This document shows, in pieces, positions 34,541 through 44,284 of a stretch of 64,000 nt of DNA. Origin of the DNA: Paenibacillus mucilaginosus 3016 (GTDB lineage Bacteria > Bacillota > Bacilli > Paenibacillales > NBRC-103111); NCBI RefSeq assembly GCF_000250655.1, contig NC_016935.1, positions 2,374,001 to 2,438,000 of the forward strand, given 5' to 3'. Each line of letters begins with the position of its first letter. The first letter of the stretch is position 1. Made by a program: the position numbers and the translations under genes. Below the pieces are notes generated by a model. It worked only from the letters and a program-made list of their open reading frames with translations. It was not told where the DNA came from and searched no databases.

Positions 34541-36985
34541 ATGAACAGAACAACGCTCAATTATTTGGATTCTTCCCTGTCAGCTCAAGAGCGTGCGAAT
34601 GATTTGTTGCAGAGGATGAGTATCGAAGAAAAAATGGGCCAGATTGTCGGCTATATGCCGGATAAAGGGTCGATTGAGAAGCTGGAGAAGAACTACCCCC
34701 AAGGCGCCGGGGAAGTCGTTATGTTATTCGCCGGCGAGTTGGAGAACAAAGAGTCCGTTGTGGAAAAGGTCACCCGCATCCAGGACAAAATGATGGAATT
34801 AAGCGAACACCGCATTCCTGCTATTTTTCACCTGGAAACGTTGGCGGGTGCGCTGCTCCCGGAAGCGACAAGCTTCCCGCCGGGAATCGGACAAGCCTCC
34901 ACCTGGAACCCCGGGCTTCAGAAGGAACTGGCCACTATTATTCGCAAGCAGGCCCGGGCCGTCGGCGTTTCGCATGCGTTCGCCCCGGTGTTGGATATTG
35001 CCCGTGATCCGCGCTTCGGTCGTTTTGGTGAAACGTATGGGGAAGACCCGGCATTGGCGGCGGCAATGGGAACGGCTTATGTGTCGGGTTTGCAAAACGA
35101 TGGTGACCTTAAAGAAGGGATGCTGGCCTGCGCCAAACATTTTGTCGGCTACCATATGACCCAGGGAGGTATTCATGCTGCGGCAACGCCGGTTCCGCCA
35201 AGAATGCTCCGGGAGGTATATGCGAAGCCCTTCCAGGCTGCCATGACGCTTGCAAATATGAAATCGATCATGAATACGTACAGTTCCATCGATGGCGAAC
35301 CGGTCGGTGGCTCCCGAAGGTACCTCACCGAATTCCTGCGTGAGGAAATGGGCTTTGACGGCATGGTCGTATCCGACTACACCTCCATCGCGGAGCTTCA
35401 TACGAGGCATATGGTTAGCGAGACCCGGACGGATGCCGGCGAATTGTCTTTGAAGGCCGGCATGGATGTGGAATTACCTTCCAAAGACTGCTATAACGAA
35501 GAGTTAATGCAGCGTGTTCGTGAAGGTAAGGTCTCCATGGAGATTCTCGATCAAGCTGTCCGTCGCGTATTGATCGCGAAGTTTGAATTGGGGTTGTTCG
35601 AGAATCCTTATCCAATGTCGAGTGATGCCGTGGAACGGATTTATACAGACCCTAACAATAAAGAAACCAGCTTGGAAGCGGCACGTCAATCGATCGTTCT
35701 GCTGAAGAATGATGGCCTTCTTCCGCTGAAAAGGAACGCGCAGAAGAAGATCGCCGTGATCGGCCACCATGCGGCATCCACGAGATCCTTGTTCGGCGGC
35801 TATTCGTATACGAGCTTGTTCGATGCCATGCACAATGTGGGGAACACGATGGCAGGCGTGGATTTTGAAAAAATCTCAAACCTGAGTGCGAGTGAGTTCG
35901 GCGCGGCTAAGAATCACTATACGTATCCAGGAAGCATTGTCCAGGTTGAGAGCGCGAAGACGGAGGAGCTCGTCAGAAAGCATTATCCGACGTGCCATCA
36001 CCTGCTGGAGCAGATTACTCTGGAATGCCCGAGTGCCGAAGTGACCTACGCTTATGGTTACGCCTATGCCGGGAACGATACGTCCATGCACGATGAGGCA
36101 TTGGCGGCAGCAGCGGAAGCGGATGTGGTCATCCTTACGTTAGGCGGGAAGCATGGCTGGGGCATGTTCTGCACAACGGGCGAAGGCATCGATACGACGA
36201 ATATTGGGCTTCCGGAATGCCAGGAAAGCTTCATCGGGAAATTGGCGGCTTTGAAGAAGCCGACGGTTGCGGTTCATTTTGACGGCAGACCGATCTCGAG
36301 CGACATGGCCGACCAACATATCGACGCGATGATTGAAGCTTGGAACCCCGGGCAATACGGGGCGAAAGCCGTGACGGACATCTTATTCGGCGATTATAAT
36401 CCGGCGGGAAGATTGCCTGTTTCGGTCGCTTACAACGCCGGGCAAATCCCGCTTTTTTACAACCACGATCATGGATCGAGCTACCATGTCGGTACTATGA
36501 ACGAATATACGAGTTATCTGGATTGCCCGCGCGAGCCCCGGTATTACTTTGGACATGGCTTATCGTACACCTCCTTCGGTTATTCGAACATGACGGTCAG
36601 CAAGGAAGCGTATGAGCCTGCTGAGCAAGTTATCGTCACAATTGACGTCACGAATACGGGTGAGGTATTCGGCGAGGAAGTCGTTCAGCTCTACATACGC
36701 GACAACTATGCGAGTGTTGTTCGTCCCGTACAAGAGCTGGCCGGTTTCGTTAGAGTCCCGCTGCAGCCGAACGAGACAAGAACGGTCCAATTCCTCATGG
36801 ATCCGAGTCAATTTGCTTTCTTGGATACCCACATGGCATGGAAAATCGAGGCAGGTGAATTCGAAGTGATGATAGGGGCTTCTTCCCATGACATTCGGGC
36901 GAAAGGTTCTTTCCGGATTTCCTCCGACTTGTTCATTGACGGTAGAACTAGAGGGTTTTATGCAGAGGCAAGCATTCAGTCGTAA
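34541..36985 (+). CDS. GH3-family beta-glycosidase
   Basis: The 814-residue enzyme has the GH3 N-terminal barrel (MSIEEKMGQIVGYMP, RFGRFGETYGEDP, CAKHFVGY) with nucleophile Asp in GMVVSDYTSI, the alpha/beta sandwich domain (QSIVLLKNDGLLPL, AVIGHHA), and a C-terminal fibronectin-III-like domain (VTNTGEVFGEEVVQLYIRD, ELAGFVRVPLQPNET). It lacks a signal peptide. GGAGTGGAGGA precedes ATG 34541. It cleaves terminal beta-linked sugars from the non-reducing end. It belongs to the importer operon; glucosidase and xylosidase activity cannot be told apart by eye. Confidence 0.93.
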   Translation: MNRTTLNYLDSSLSAQERANDLLQRMSIEEKMGQIVGYMPDKGSIEKLEKNYPQGAGEVVMLFAGELENKESVVEKVTRIQDKMMELSEHRIPAIFHLETLAGALLPEATSFPPGIGQASTWNPGLQKELATIIRKQARAVGVSHAFAPVLDIARDPRFGRFGETYGEDPALAAAMGTAYVSGLQNDGDLKEGMLACAKHFVGYHMTQGGIHAAATPVPPRMLREVYAKPFQAAMTLANMKSIMNTYSSIDGEPVGGSRRYLTEFLREEMGFDGMVVSDYTSIAELHTRHMVSETRTDAGELSLKAGMDVELPSKDCYNEELMQRVREGKVSMEILDQAVRRVLIAKFELGLFENPYPMSSDAVERIYTDPNNKETSLEAARQSIVLLKNDGLLPLKRNAQKKIAVIGHHAASTRSLFGGYSYTSLFDAMHNVGNTMAGVDFEKISNLSASEFGAAKNHYTYPGSIVQVESAKTEELVRKHYPTCHHLLEQITLECPSAEVTYAYGYAYAGNDTSMHDEALAAAAEADVVILTLGGKHGWGMFCTTGEGIDTTNIGLPECQESFIGKLAALKKPTVAVHFDGRPISSDMADQHIDAMIEAWNPGQYGAKAVTDILFGDYNPAGRLPVSVAYNAGQIPLFYNHDHGSSYHVGTMNEYTSYLDCPREPRYYFGHGLSYTSFGYSNMTVSKEAYEPAEQVIVTIDVTNTGEVFGEEVVQLYIRDNYASVVRPVQELAGFVRVPLQPNETRTVQFLMDPSQFAFLDTHMAWKIEAGEFEVMIGASSHDIRAKGSFRISSDLFIDGRTRGFYAEASIQS

Positions 36986-37025
36986 TTCGATTGGTTTGAA
37001 TATGCAGAACGGGAGTAGGGTAAGT

Positions 37026-37931
37026 ATGAATTTTCAAGTGCCGGACCCGAAGCGGGTAAGAGTGCTCATGAACACGGACGCCAAAAATGAGGCGGACGAC
37101 CAGTACGCGATCGTACATGCTTTGCTCACGCCTATGTTTATGAACAAGGGAATGATTGCGGCACATTTCGGTACCGCGCGGACAACCGAATCGATGGAAG
37201 AAAGCTACGCCGAAGTGAAGCATGTTCTAAGTCTGATGGGGGATGCCGGAGAGGTGCCGGTTTACAAAGGGGCACCACAGGCGCTGCAGGATGAGCAAAC
37301 GCCCGTCGTCTCGGAAGGCGCGGAAGCGATTATTCGCGAAGCGCTCTTGGACGATTCCCACCGGCTCTTCGTCGTGTTCCTTGGGCCCTTGACCGACTTG
37401 GCGTCCGCATACCTTATGGAGCCTCGTATTGCAGACCGATTGACGGCAGTATGGATCGGCGGCGGGCCATACCCTAACGGTAGATCGGAATTCAACCTGA
37501 GCAATGATATCCACGCGGCTAACGTGGTGATGGGCTCCAATATTCCGCTCTGGCAGGTACCGCAAAACGTGTATGGCATGATGCGGGTCAGCCTGGCGGA
37601 ATTGGAAGCCAGAGTGAAGCCGCACGGCGAAATCGGGAAGTACCTGTTTGATCAGCTCATTCAATATAATGACGATCCTGCGCATGGGTGGCCGAGAGGC
37701 GAGTGCTGGGGCTTGGGCGATTCCCCGGCCGTGAGCCTGATTCTCGACGATCTGGAATACTCGGACGGCTTTGTAACGGTGCCCGCGCCGCGAATCACCG
37801 CTGACATGCACTATGTTCACCATCAAACGGAACGGCTGATCCGGGTCTACCGGAATGTTGATGTCCGATTTACGCTGGAAGACATGTACGCCAAACTGGA
37901 GTTGTTTGCCAAGAAACAGGCGGGAAAATAA
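37026..37931 (+). CDS. nucleoside-hydrolase-fold protein, copy 1
   Basis: The product is about 301 residues. Near the N-terminus NTDAKNEADDQYAIVHALL holds the acidic metal-binding cluster of inosine-uridine nucleoside hydrolases, followed by KGAPQAL, VVFLGPLTDLASAYL and VWIGGGPYPNGRSEFNLSNDIHAANVV, all family signatures. The longer frame from 36888 overlaps GH3; GGGAG before ATG 37026 decides the start. The setting, among glycosidases and beside a GH78-type enzyme, suggests hydrolysis of an N- or O-glycoside of a rare sugar rather than salvage of nucleosides, but this is inference. Copy 2 lies at 40428. Confidence 0.82.
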   Translation: MNFQVPDPKRVRVLMNTDAKNEADDQYAIVHALLTPMFMNKGMIAAHFGTARTTESMEESYAEVKHVLSLMGDAGEVPVYKGAPQALQDEQTPVVSEGAEAIIREALLDDSHRLFVVFLGPLTDLASAYLMEPRIADRLTAVWIGGGPYPNGRSEFNLSNDIHAANVVMGSNIPLWQVPQNVYGMMRVSLAELEARVKPHGEIGKYLFDQLIQYNDDPAHGWPRGECWGLGDSPAVSLILDDLEYSDGFVTVPAPRITADMHYVHHQTERLIRVYRNVDVRFTLEDMYAKLELFAKKQAGK

Positions 37932-37949
37932 AACAGAGGGGGAAATGAA

Positions 37950-40349
37950 ATGGAGGAGAATCGGTTATGGAATGCCAGATGGATCTGGCATCAAAGTTAT
38001 CCATGGACATCGGATCCGGGAGCGCACGAAATGGTTTGGTTCCGCCGTGAGTTTGACGTCTCTGATCCTCATCTCGCTCAGCTTGTCGTCGACGTTTCTG
38101 CAGACAGTCGGTATCGCTTATTTCTCAACGGCGACTCGGTCTCGGTTGGACCATGCAAGGGCGACCGGTCGACGCATTATTACGAGACGGTGGATCTGAG
38201 CGAACGTTTAATTGCAGGGACGAACGTGTTGGCGGCTCAGGTGCTGCACTTCGCCCCTTCCGGTCCTCACTTGTTAGGAGTCAGCGGACCGCTTTCGATT
38301 CATCGGGCGGTCAGCGGCGCGATGTTTCTTGAGGGAGTATTAATTGAAGGAAACGGACACTCCCAAACGTTGCATTCCGACGAGAAGTGGCTGTGCAAAA
38401 AAATGCCGGGATTTAAGATTGTACCGAGCCCGATCATCTTCTTTCTCGGCGGGTTTGAAGATACCGACGGGAGCGGCCTTGACCATGGCTGGGAGCTGCC
38501 CGGATACGACGGTGAAGGTTGGGCGAATGCAGTAATCGTTTGTGAGACTGGCGATAAATTCGGCCAGCTGACCCCGTGGCCATTGGCGCCGCGCCCGATT
38601 CCGCCAATGCGCGAAGAGCCTGCTTCGTTCCGGGGCATCACGAAAGCCGACGATAGAGCTGCCATTCCCAGTTACGAGGCCATGTTGAGAGGCGGAGATA
38701 CAAGAAGTGTAAGAGTGGAAGCTGGCCAATCCATTTGGCTGGAGCTGGATGCCGGCGAATTAGTGACCGGATACGTGACGTTGAAGCTGCGGGGCGGCAG
38801 AGAGAGTCGGATCAAGCTCCTTTATGCAGAAAGCTATGAGGAACCCGCTTCGAATCTTCATCACAGAGTCAAAGGGATTCGGGATGATGCGGAAAACGGG
38901 ATCCTCCTTGGGGAAGCGGATCATTATACCGTGGCGGGAGTGGGCATCGGAGAAAGCGTGGAGCGTTACGAGCCATTCGACTTCCGCACCTTCAGGTATC
39001 TTAGGCTTGAAGCTGCAGCGAAAGACGAGCCGCTTGAGATCGTTCTCCTATCCTACCGAGACACCGGTTACCCATTGAATGCTCAAGCTGCATTCTCTTG
39101 TTCGGATCCGGACTACGCTGCACTTTGGGAACTGTCGTTAAAGACGCTTCGGCGCTGCATGCATGAAACGTACGAAGATTGCCCGTACTACGAGCAGCTG
39201 CAATACACGATGGATACGCGTCTGCAAATGATGTTCACTTACGCGGTCAGCGCCGACGACCGGCTGGCTCGACGTGCGCTGTTCGATTACCATAGTTCCG
39301 CGCTGCCTTCGGGCATGCTGCAGAGCCGCTATCCATCCGAGTATAGACAGGTTATTCCTTCCTTCTCCCTATATTGGATTCATATGCTCTATGAGCACTA
39401 TTGGCATTTTGGAGATAGAGAGTTGATTCGGCGGTATGTACCGACGATGACCGGCGTTCTGGATTGGTTCCGAAGAATGCTGACGCCGGAAGGGCTTGTC
39501 GCCCCGACGCCGCGCGCTTACTGGCCTTATTTCGACTGGTGCATCGATTGGGAGAATGGAACGCCTCCGGCCCATGCGAAAGGTCCGCTCACGCTTCTAA
39601 GTCAGATGTTTGCGGCAGCACTTCAAACCGCTTCCCAAATCTATGAAGCGGTTGGTTGGTCGGATGCTGCACGCGAAGCAAAGGCGGACGCGAATGCCGT
39701 GAATGAAGCGCTGCTTCGGCTTTGCTGGAGACCGGAACGCGGGTTGTTCGCAGATGGGCCGGAAGTGGAGGAATTTAGCCAACACGCCCAGGTGTGGGGC
39801 GTTGTATGCGGCACTGTACAAGGAGAAGATGCGGTTCGTTTGCTGGAGCGTACCATCGAACCGCAGGCTGAGCACATGGCGCAGCTATCGGTGCCGGCTT
39901 CCTATGAACTGTTTCGAATGCTGTCGCGTCACGGGTTGTACGGGAAAGCATCCAATGTGATTGATCGCTGGAAAGCTTATCTGCATTTGCATTTAACGAC
40001 GCTGCCGGAGGTAACGGATGACAATCATCCCCGCAGCGATTGCCATGCCTGGAGCGCGCTGCCGCTATCGGAGTTCACCGGCGAGATTCTAGGGGTTCGA
40101 CCTGGCGCTCCGGGGTATTCGGAGATCATCGTTGCACCCCAGCCATTGCAGCTGAGTTGGGCGAAAGGCAGCGCCGCCACCCGTCACGGGTCCGTTGAAG
40201 TCGAGTGGACTCTGGATGAGGAAGCGGTATTCCGAATGTCGGGAAACGGACCGGTAGGAATTCCGCTCCTCGTAATGCTGCCTAACGGCAAACAGGTTGA
40301 GTTCCGGCATGGTGGGAAGTTCGAAGCGTCAGCCAAGCTGAGGGCATAG
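37950..40349 (+). CDS. GH78-type alpha-L-rhamnosidase-like enzyme
   Basis: The 799-residue protein has N-terminal beta domains (RWIWHQ, WFRREFDV, YRLFLNGDSVSVGP), a rhamnosidase concanavalin-like part (GQSIWLELDAGELVTGYVTLKLRGG), an (alpha/alpha)6 barrel (MHETYEDCPYYEQLQYTMDTRLQ, DWFRRMLTPEGL) and a C-terminal beta domain (GYSEIIVAPQP). The motif DCPYYEQLQY takes the place of the usual DCPQRDERLGW, so the catalytic residues are rearranged and the substrate may differ from rhamnose. There is no signal peptide. AGAGGGGG precedes ATG 37950, 18 bp after copy 1 of the nucleoside-hydrolase-fold gene. Confidence 0.82.
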   Translation: MEENRLWNARWIWHQSYPWTSDPGAHEMVWFRREFDVSDPHLAQLVVDVSADSRYRLFLNGDSVSVGPCKGDRSTHYYETVDLSERLIAGTNVLAAQVLHFAPSGPHLLGVSGPLSIHRAVSGAMFLEGVLIEGNGHSQTLHSDEKWLCKKMPGFKIVPSPIIFFLGGFEDTDGSGLDHGWELPGYDGEGWANAVIVCETGDKFGQLTPWPLAPRPIPPMREEPASFRGITKADDRAAIPSYEAMLRGGDTRSVRVEAGQSIWLELDAGELVTGYVTLKLRGGRESRIKLLYAESYEEPASNLHHRVKGIRDDAENGILLGEADHYTVAGVGIGESVERYEPFDFRTFRYLRLEAAAKDEPLEIVLLSYRDTGYPLNAQAAFSCSDPDYAALWELSLKTLRRCMHETYEDCPYYEQLQYTMDTRLQMMFTYAVSADDRLARRALFDYHSSALPSGMLQSRYPSEYRQVIPSFSLYWIHMLYEHYWHFGDRELIRRYVPTMTGVLDWFRRMLTPEGLVAPTPRAYWPYFDWCIDWENGTPPAHAKGPLTLLSQMFAAALQTASQIYEAVGWSDAAREAKADANAVNEALLRLCWRPERGLFADGPEVEEFSQHAQVWGVVCGTVQGEDAVRLLERTIEPQAEHMAQLSVPASYELFRMLSRHGLYGKASNVIDRWKAYLHLHLTTLPEVTDDNHPRSDCHAWSALPLSEFTGEILGVRPGAPGYSEIIVAPQPLQLSWAKGSAATRHGSVEVEWTLDEEAVFRMSGNGPVGIPLLVMLPNGKQVEFRHGGKFEASAKLRA

Positions 40350-40427
40350 CTTGAAAGGCGAGATGGCGTATCCGGACTGGAGCGGAATGGAAAGTAGTAG
40401 ACTGTGATGGAATGGAGACGATCAACC

Positions 40428-41366
40428 GTGATCTACGACAAGTACAACTTTACCGTACCTAACCCAAAGATGATCCGGCTCATCATGGACACGGATGCAA
40501 AGAACGAAGCGGACGACCAATATGCGATTGTCCATGCCCTCTTAAGCCCGAAATTCGACAATCGAGGATTCATTGCTGCCCATTTCGGTGATTGGCTGTC
40601 ACAGAGCAGCATGGAAGACAGCTATGAGGAAATTGCGAAGATTCTGGATCTTATGCAGATACCGGACAACCATCTGATATTCAAAGGGGCTCCGAGGGCT
40701 CTAGCCGATGAAACGACGCCGATTCCCTCGGCCGGAGCGGAGCTCATCATCAAAGAGGCAATGTCCAATGATCCGCGGCCCTTGTTCGTCACGTTCTTAG
40801 GTCCCCTTACGGATATGGCCTCCGCTTTGTTGATGGAACCTCGTATCGCTGACCGATTGACGGTGATCTGGATTGGAGGAGGCGCATACCCGGCAGGGGA
40901 GCCGGAATATAACCTGTGGAACGATATCCACGCGGCAAATGTCGTGTTCAAATCCAAAGTCCCCGTGTGGCAGGTTCCCAAAAACGTATATCAGCGCGTC
41001 ATGGTCTCGATGGCTGAGCTGGAGTATAGGGTTAAGCCGCATGGAGAGCTGGGGAACTATCTCTTCGAACAGCTCGTTGAATTCGGACATACGGAGGCTG
41101 CCATCAACACGGCCATCCGAACCGGCGAATGCTGGTGCTTGGGCGATTCCCCTGCCGTAGGGCTGCTGCTTTGCGACCATGAATACCATTACGACTGGCT
41201 GCCTGCTCCGGAATTCACTGCGGATATGAGATATATTCATGAACGGAATAACCGGCCGATTCGCGTCTACAAAGATGTAAACAGCCGGTTTATCTTAGAA
41301 GACTTCTTCATCAAGCTGGCTATGTTTACCGAGAAACAACGCGCTTCCATTATGAGATCGCGCTAA
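40428..41366 (+). CDS. nucleoside-hydrolase-fold protein, copy 2
   Basis: The product is about 312 residues and closely parallel to copy 1 through its whole length (MDTDAKNEADDQYAIVHALLSPKF, VTFLGPLTDMASALLMEPRIADRLTVIWIGGG, YNLWNDIHAANVV, YRVKPHGELGNYLFEQLV). Starts at GTG 40404, ATG 40407 and GTG 40428 are possible; ATGGAGACG favours 40428. Its C-terminal tail (KQRASIMRSR) differs from copy 1 and runs into a GH43 relic in another frame, so the tail may have been reshaped by a deletion. Confidence 0.82.
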   Translation: MIYDKYNFTVPNPKMIRLIMDTDAKNEADDQYAIVHALLSPKFDNRGFIAAHFGDWLSQSSMEDSYEEIAKILDLMQIPDNHLIFKGAPRALADETTPIPSAGAELIIKEAMSNDPRPLFVTFLGPLTDMASALLMEPRIADRLTVIWIGGGAYPAGEPEYNLWNDIHAANVVFKSKVPVWQVPKNVYQRVMVSMAELEYRVKPHGELGNYLFEQLVEFGHTEAAINTAIRTGECWCLGDSPAVGLLLCDHEYHYDWLPAPEFTADMRYIHERNNRPIRVYKDVNSRFILEDFFIKLAMFTEKQRASIMRSR

Positions 41367-41557
41367 CCTATGATTCGGACAAGGGGTGCAAAGTAATTCT
41401 ACGGCGCCGGATACCGTTCGGCACCGGCGAATGTGCTTTGCTATCTACCGAGGTGGCCGGCGGTTTCACCGGCGTGTATATCGGGATGTATGCAACGGGA
41501 GATGGCAGACCTTGCACCGTTCCCGCCTATTTCGATTGGTTCGAATACAAGCCGTAA
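41351..41557 (+). pseudogene. C-terminal relic of a GH43 glycosidase
   Basis: An open frame without a start ends at TAA 41555-41557 and encodes a recognisable GH43 C-terminal beta-sandwich end: RIPFGTGEC, TEVAGGFTGVYIGMYATG, PAYFDWFEYKP. This is the end pattern of family-43 beta-xylosidase-type enzymes. The catalytic part is missing. The frame overlaps the last 16 bases of the preceding gene, which looks like a deletion joint. A second, more decayed relic is at 52081. Confidence 0.7.
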
Positions 41558-41581
41558 TGACCTAAAGGAGCGACGATCTTG

Positions 41582-44284
41582 ATGAACCATTTTGCAGTAA
41601 CGAACCTTCGGGTGAACTATAGAAAGAATCCATTGGGTATAGATGATCTTCGTCCCCGGCTCAGCTGGCAGATGACGTCGGAAAAGAGAGGCTTTATCCA
41701 GTCCGCCTATCAAATCGAGGTCGCAAATCAGGGCGATTTTATGTCGGTATTGGTATGGGACTCCGGCAAGATCGAGTCGGACCGCAATGTTCATATCGAA
41801 TACGCCGGCCCTAACCTGAAATCCCGTACGCGTTATTATTTCAGGGTTCGCGTATGGGATGACCAAGGGAGCGTAACGGAATGGAGCGAACCTTCCTACT
41901 GGGAGACGGCTCTGTTAACTTCCGGGGAGTGGCAGGCCAGCTGGATTACGCCGTCTTCGTCGCCTCAAGACGCAGATCAAGAACCGTGTAACTATTTGCG
42001 CTCGGACTTCACGGTACCGGGCCAGATCGTGTCCGCGCGGATATACGCCACTTCGCTCGGGTTGTACCGGCTGTTCGTGAACGGTGTGCCTGCCGATGAC
42101 ACGTTATTTAACCCCGGTTTCACAAGCTATACGAAACGCCTTCAATATCAAACCTACGATGTTACCGTGTTGATCTCCCAGGGAGCCAACACGATCGGCT
42201 GCATGCTGGGGAACGGATGGTACAAAGGATATTTGGCGTGGGAAGGCAAGAAGGAATTCTTCGGGGCAAACCGCGCCGTTCTGATTCAGCTGCATGTGAC
42301 ATTGTCGGACGGATCGGAACGCATCATCGCCTCGGATGGAAGCTGGCGCGCGTCGACCGGACCGCTGCTCTACTCGGAGCTGTATCATGGGGAAACCTAC
42401 GATGCCAGACTGGAAGTCGATGGTTGGTCTTCGCCAGGCTTCGATGATCAAGCCTGGCCGAATGCGGCCATCCATCAGGCTTCAGGTTCCACGCTTGTTG
42501 CCCAAGAGAATGAGCTGACTAAAGTGACCGAGATGCTGAAACCAGCGGCGGTGATCACCACACCTCAAGGCCACACGGTGCTCGACATGGGCCAAAACAT
42601 GGTCGGGTGGGTCAGATTCACCGTGAATGCGGAAGCAGGGACCGTGATCACGCTGCAGCACGCTGAGGTGCTGGACCGGGAGGGGAACTTCTATACCGGC
42701 AATCTTCGTTCCGCTAAGCAGACGGTCACCTATATTTGCCGGGGCGGCGGAGAGGAAACGTACGAACCGTATTTCTCATTCCAGGGCTTCCGCTATGTCA
42801 AGGTGACCGGCGTTCCGAAGGAGCAGCTTATGGATCGGTTCGTGGGCTGCGTCATTCATACGGATTTGGAGCCAACCGGCAGCTTCGCGTGTTCGGATGA
42901 GTTCGTCAACAAGCTCCAGAAGAATATCGTTTGGGGACAAAGGGGGAATTTCCTCGATATCCCGACAGACTGTCCGCAGCGCGACGAGCGATTGGGGTGG
43001 ACGGGAGACGCGCAGGTTTTCATCCGTACCGCGGCCTATAACATGAACATCGTCCCGTTCTTCGAGAAGTGGCTGAAGGATTTGGCGGCGGATCAAGAGG
43101 CTGACGGCAGAGTACCGCATGTCATTCCCGATATCCCCGCCGCAGGCTACGGGTCTTCCGCTTGGGGGGATGCCGCCGTCATCTGTCCGTGGACGCTTTA
43201 TGAGTGTTACGGAGATACCCGTGTGCTGGAAACCCAATATCCGAGTATGAAGGCGTGGGTGGAGTATATGCGGGCGCAGGGCGACAACGAGTATTTGTGG
43301 AACACGGGCTTCCACTTCGGAGACTGGCTTGGTCTGGATGCCAAAGAAAACAGCTATACCGGCGCGACGCCGAAGGATCTGATCGCCACGGCGTTCTACG
43401 CGTATTCGACCGAACTGCTGACGAAAGCCGCTTCTGTCATCGGCCGAACCGAGGATGCTGAAGAATACCGCGCCTTGCACAAGCGAATCGTATCGGCATT
43501 CCGGACGGAATTCGTGACGCCGGGCGGCCGGGTCGCCTCCCCGACACAGACCGCGTACGTGCTCGCTCTGATGTTCGATTTGCTGGAGGAGAAAGACCGG
43601 CCCCGCACGGCGAGAATGCTGGCGCAGCATATTGAAGAGAACGGAACGCATCTTACGACTGGGTTTGTAGGCACGCCTTATCTGAACCTGGTGCTCTCCC
43701 GTTTCGGGTATACCGATCTCGCTTACCGTCTCCTGCTGCAGCAGGAATATCCGTCATGGCTGTTCTCCATAGTTCAAGGCGCGACGACGGTCTGGGAGCA
43801 TTGGGACGGCATCAAGCAGGACGGATCGTTCTGGAGCGACGATATGAACTCCTATAACCATTACGCATACGGCGCAATTGGAGATTGGTTGTACCAGATC
43901 GTCGGCGGGATCGACCTGGCGGAGCCGGGCTATAAGAAGATACGGATTCAGCCGGAATTCGGCGAACATTTTACTTGGGCCGACGCTTCTTACGAATCGA
44001 TACATGGTACCATTGCAGTATCGTGGAAGCGGGAGCAGGGCAGTACGTTCGAGATGAACGTGACGATTCCCCCGAATACGACAGCCGAGGTCGTCGTTCC
44101 GGTGAGCGACCGAAGCCGCATTGCCGAGAGCGGGGAGCAGCTGGATCAAATATCCGGTCTGATCCGCGTTGACGCAGCTGAAGAAGGTCTTTTCCTGGTG
44201 ATCGGCTCGGGAAGCTACCGGTTTACGTTTGATGGGGGCTGGCGGCTTGGTTTAGTCTACCGGTTGCCGCTGGGGGATTTTTAG
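41582..44284 (+). CDS. GH78 alpha-L-rhamnosidase
   Basis: The product is about 900 residues with the full GH78 layout: N-terminal Fn3-like domain (LRPRLSWQMTSEKRGFIQSAYQIEV), rhamnosidase N domain (ARIYATSLGLYRLFVNG, MLGNGWYKGYL), concanavalin-like domain (HTVLDMGQNMVGWVRFTV), an (alpha/alpha)6 barrel with the catalytic stretch DIPTDCPQRDERLGWTGDAQ, and a C-terminal beta domain (IRIQPEFGEHFTWA). It is cytosolic (no signal). The start is ATG 41582 or TTG 41579 after AAAGGAG. It removes terminal alpha-L-rhamnose from pectic or glycoside substrates. It is the last enzyme of the island operon. Confidence 0.93.
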   Translation: MNHFAVTNLRVNYRKNPLGIDDLRPRLSWQMTSEKRGFIQSAYQIEVANQGDFMSVLVWDSGKIESDRNVHIEYAGPNLKSRTRYYFRVRVWDDQGSVTEWSEPSYWETALLTSGEWQASWITPSSSPQDADQEPCNYLRSDFTVPGQIVSARIYATSLGLYRLFVNGVPADDTLFNPGFTSYTKRLQYQTYDVTVLISQGANTIGCMLGNGWYKGYLAWEGKKEFFGANRAVLIQLHVTLSDGSERIIASDGSWRASTGPLLYSELYHGETYDARLEVDGWSSPGFDDQAWPNAAIHQASGSTLVAQENELTKVTEMLKPAAVITTPQGHTVLDMGQNMVGWVRFTVNAEAGTVITLQHAEVLDREGNFYTGNLRSAKQTVTYICRGGGEETYEPYFSFQGFRYVKVTGVPKEQLMDRFVGCVIHTDLEPTGSFACSDEFVNKLQKNIVWGQRGNFLDIPTDCPQRDERLGWTGDAQVFIRTAAYNMNIVPFFEKWLKDLAADQEADGRVPHVIPDIPAAGYGSSAWGDAAVICPWTLYECYGDTRVLETQYPSMKAWVEYMRAQGDNEYLWNTGFHFGDWLGLDAKENSYTGATPKDLIATAFYAYSTELLTKAASVIGRTEDAEEYRALHKRIVSAFRTEFVTPGGRVASPTQTAYVLALMFDLLEEKDRPRTARMLAQHIEENGTHLTTGFVGTPYLNLVLSRFGYTDLAYRLLLQQEYPSWLFSIVQGATTVWEHWDGIKQDGSFWSDDMNSYNHYAYGAIGDWLYQIVGGIDLAEPGYKKIRIQPEFGEHFTWADASYESIHGTIAVSWKREQGSTFEMNVTIPPNTTAEVVVPVSDRSRIAESGEQLDQISGLIRVDAAEEGLFLVIGSGSYRFTFDGGWRLGLVYRLPLGDF

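Noticed and set aside
42776..43651. 291-codon open frame on the minus strand
   Set aside because: Antisense to the catalytic part of the GH78 gene; Arg-rich, no family motifs.
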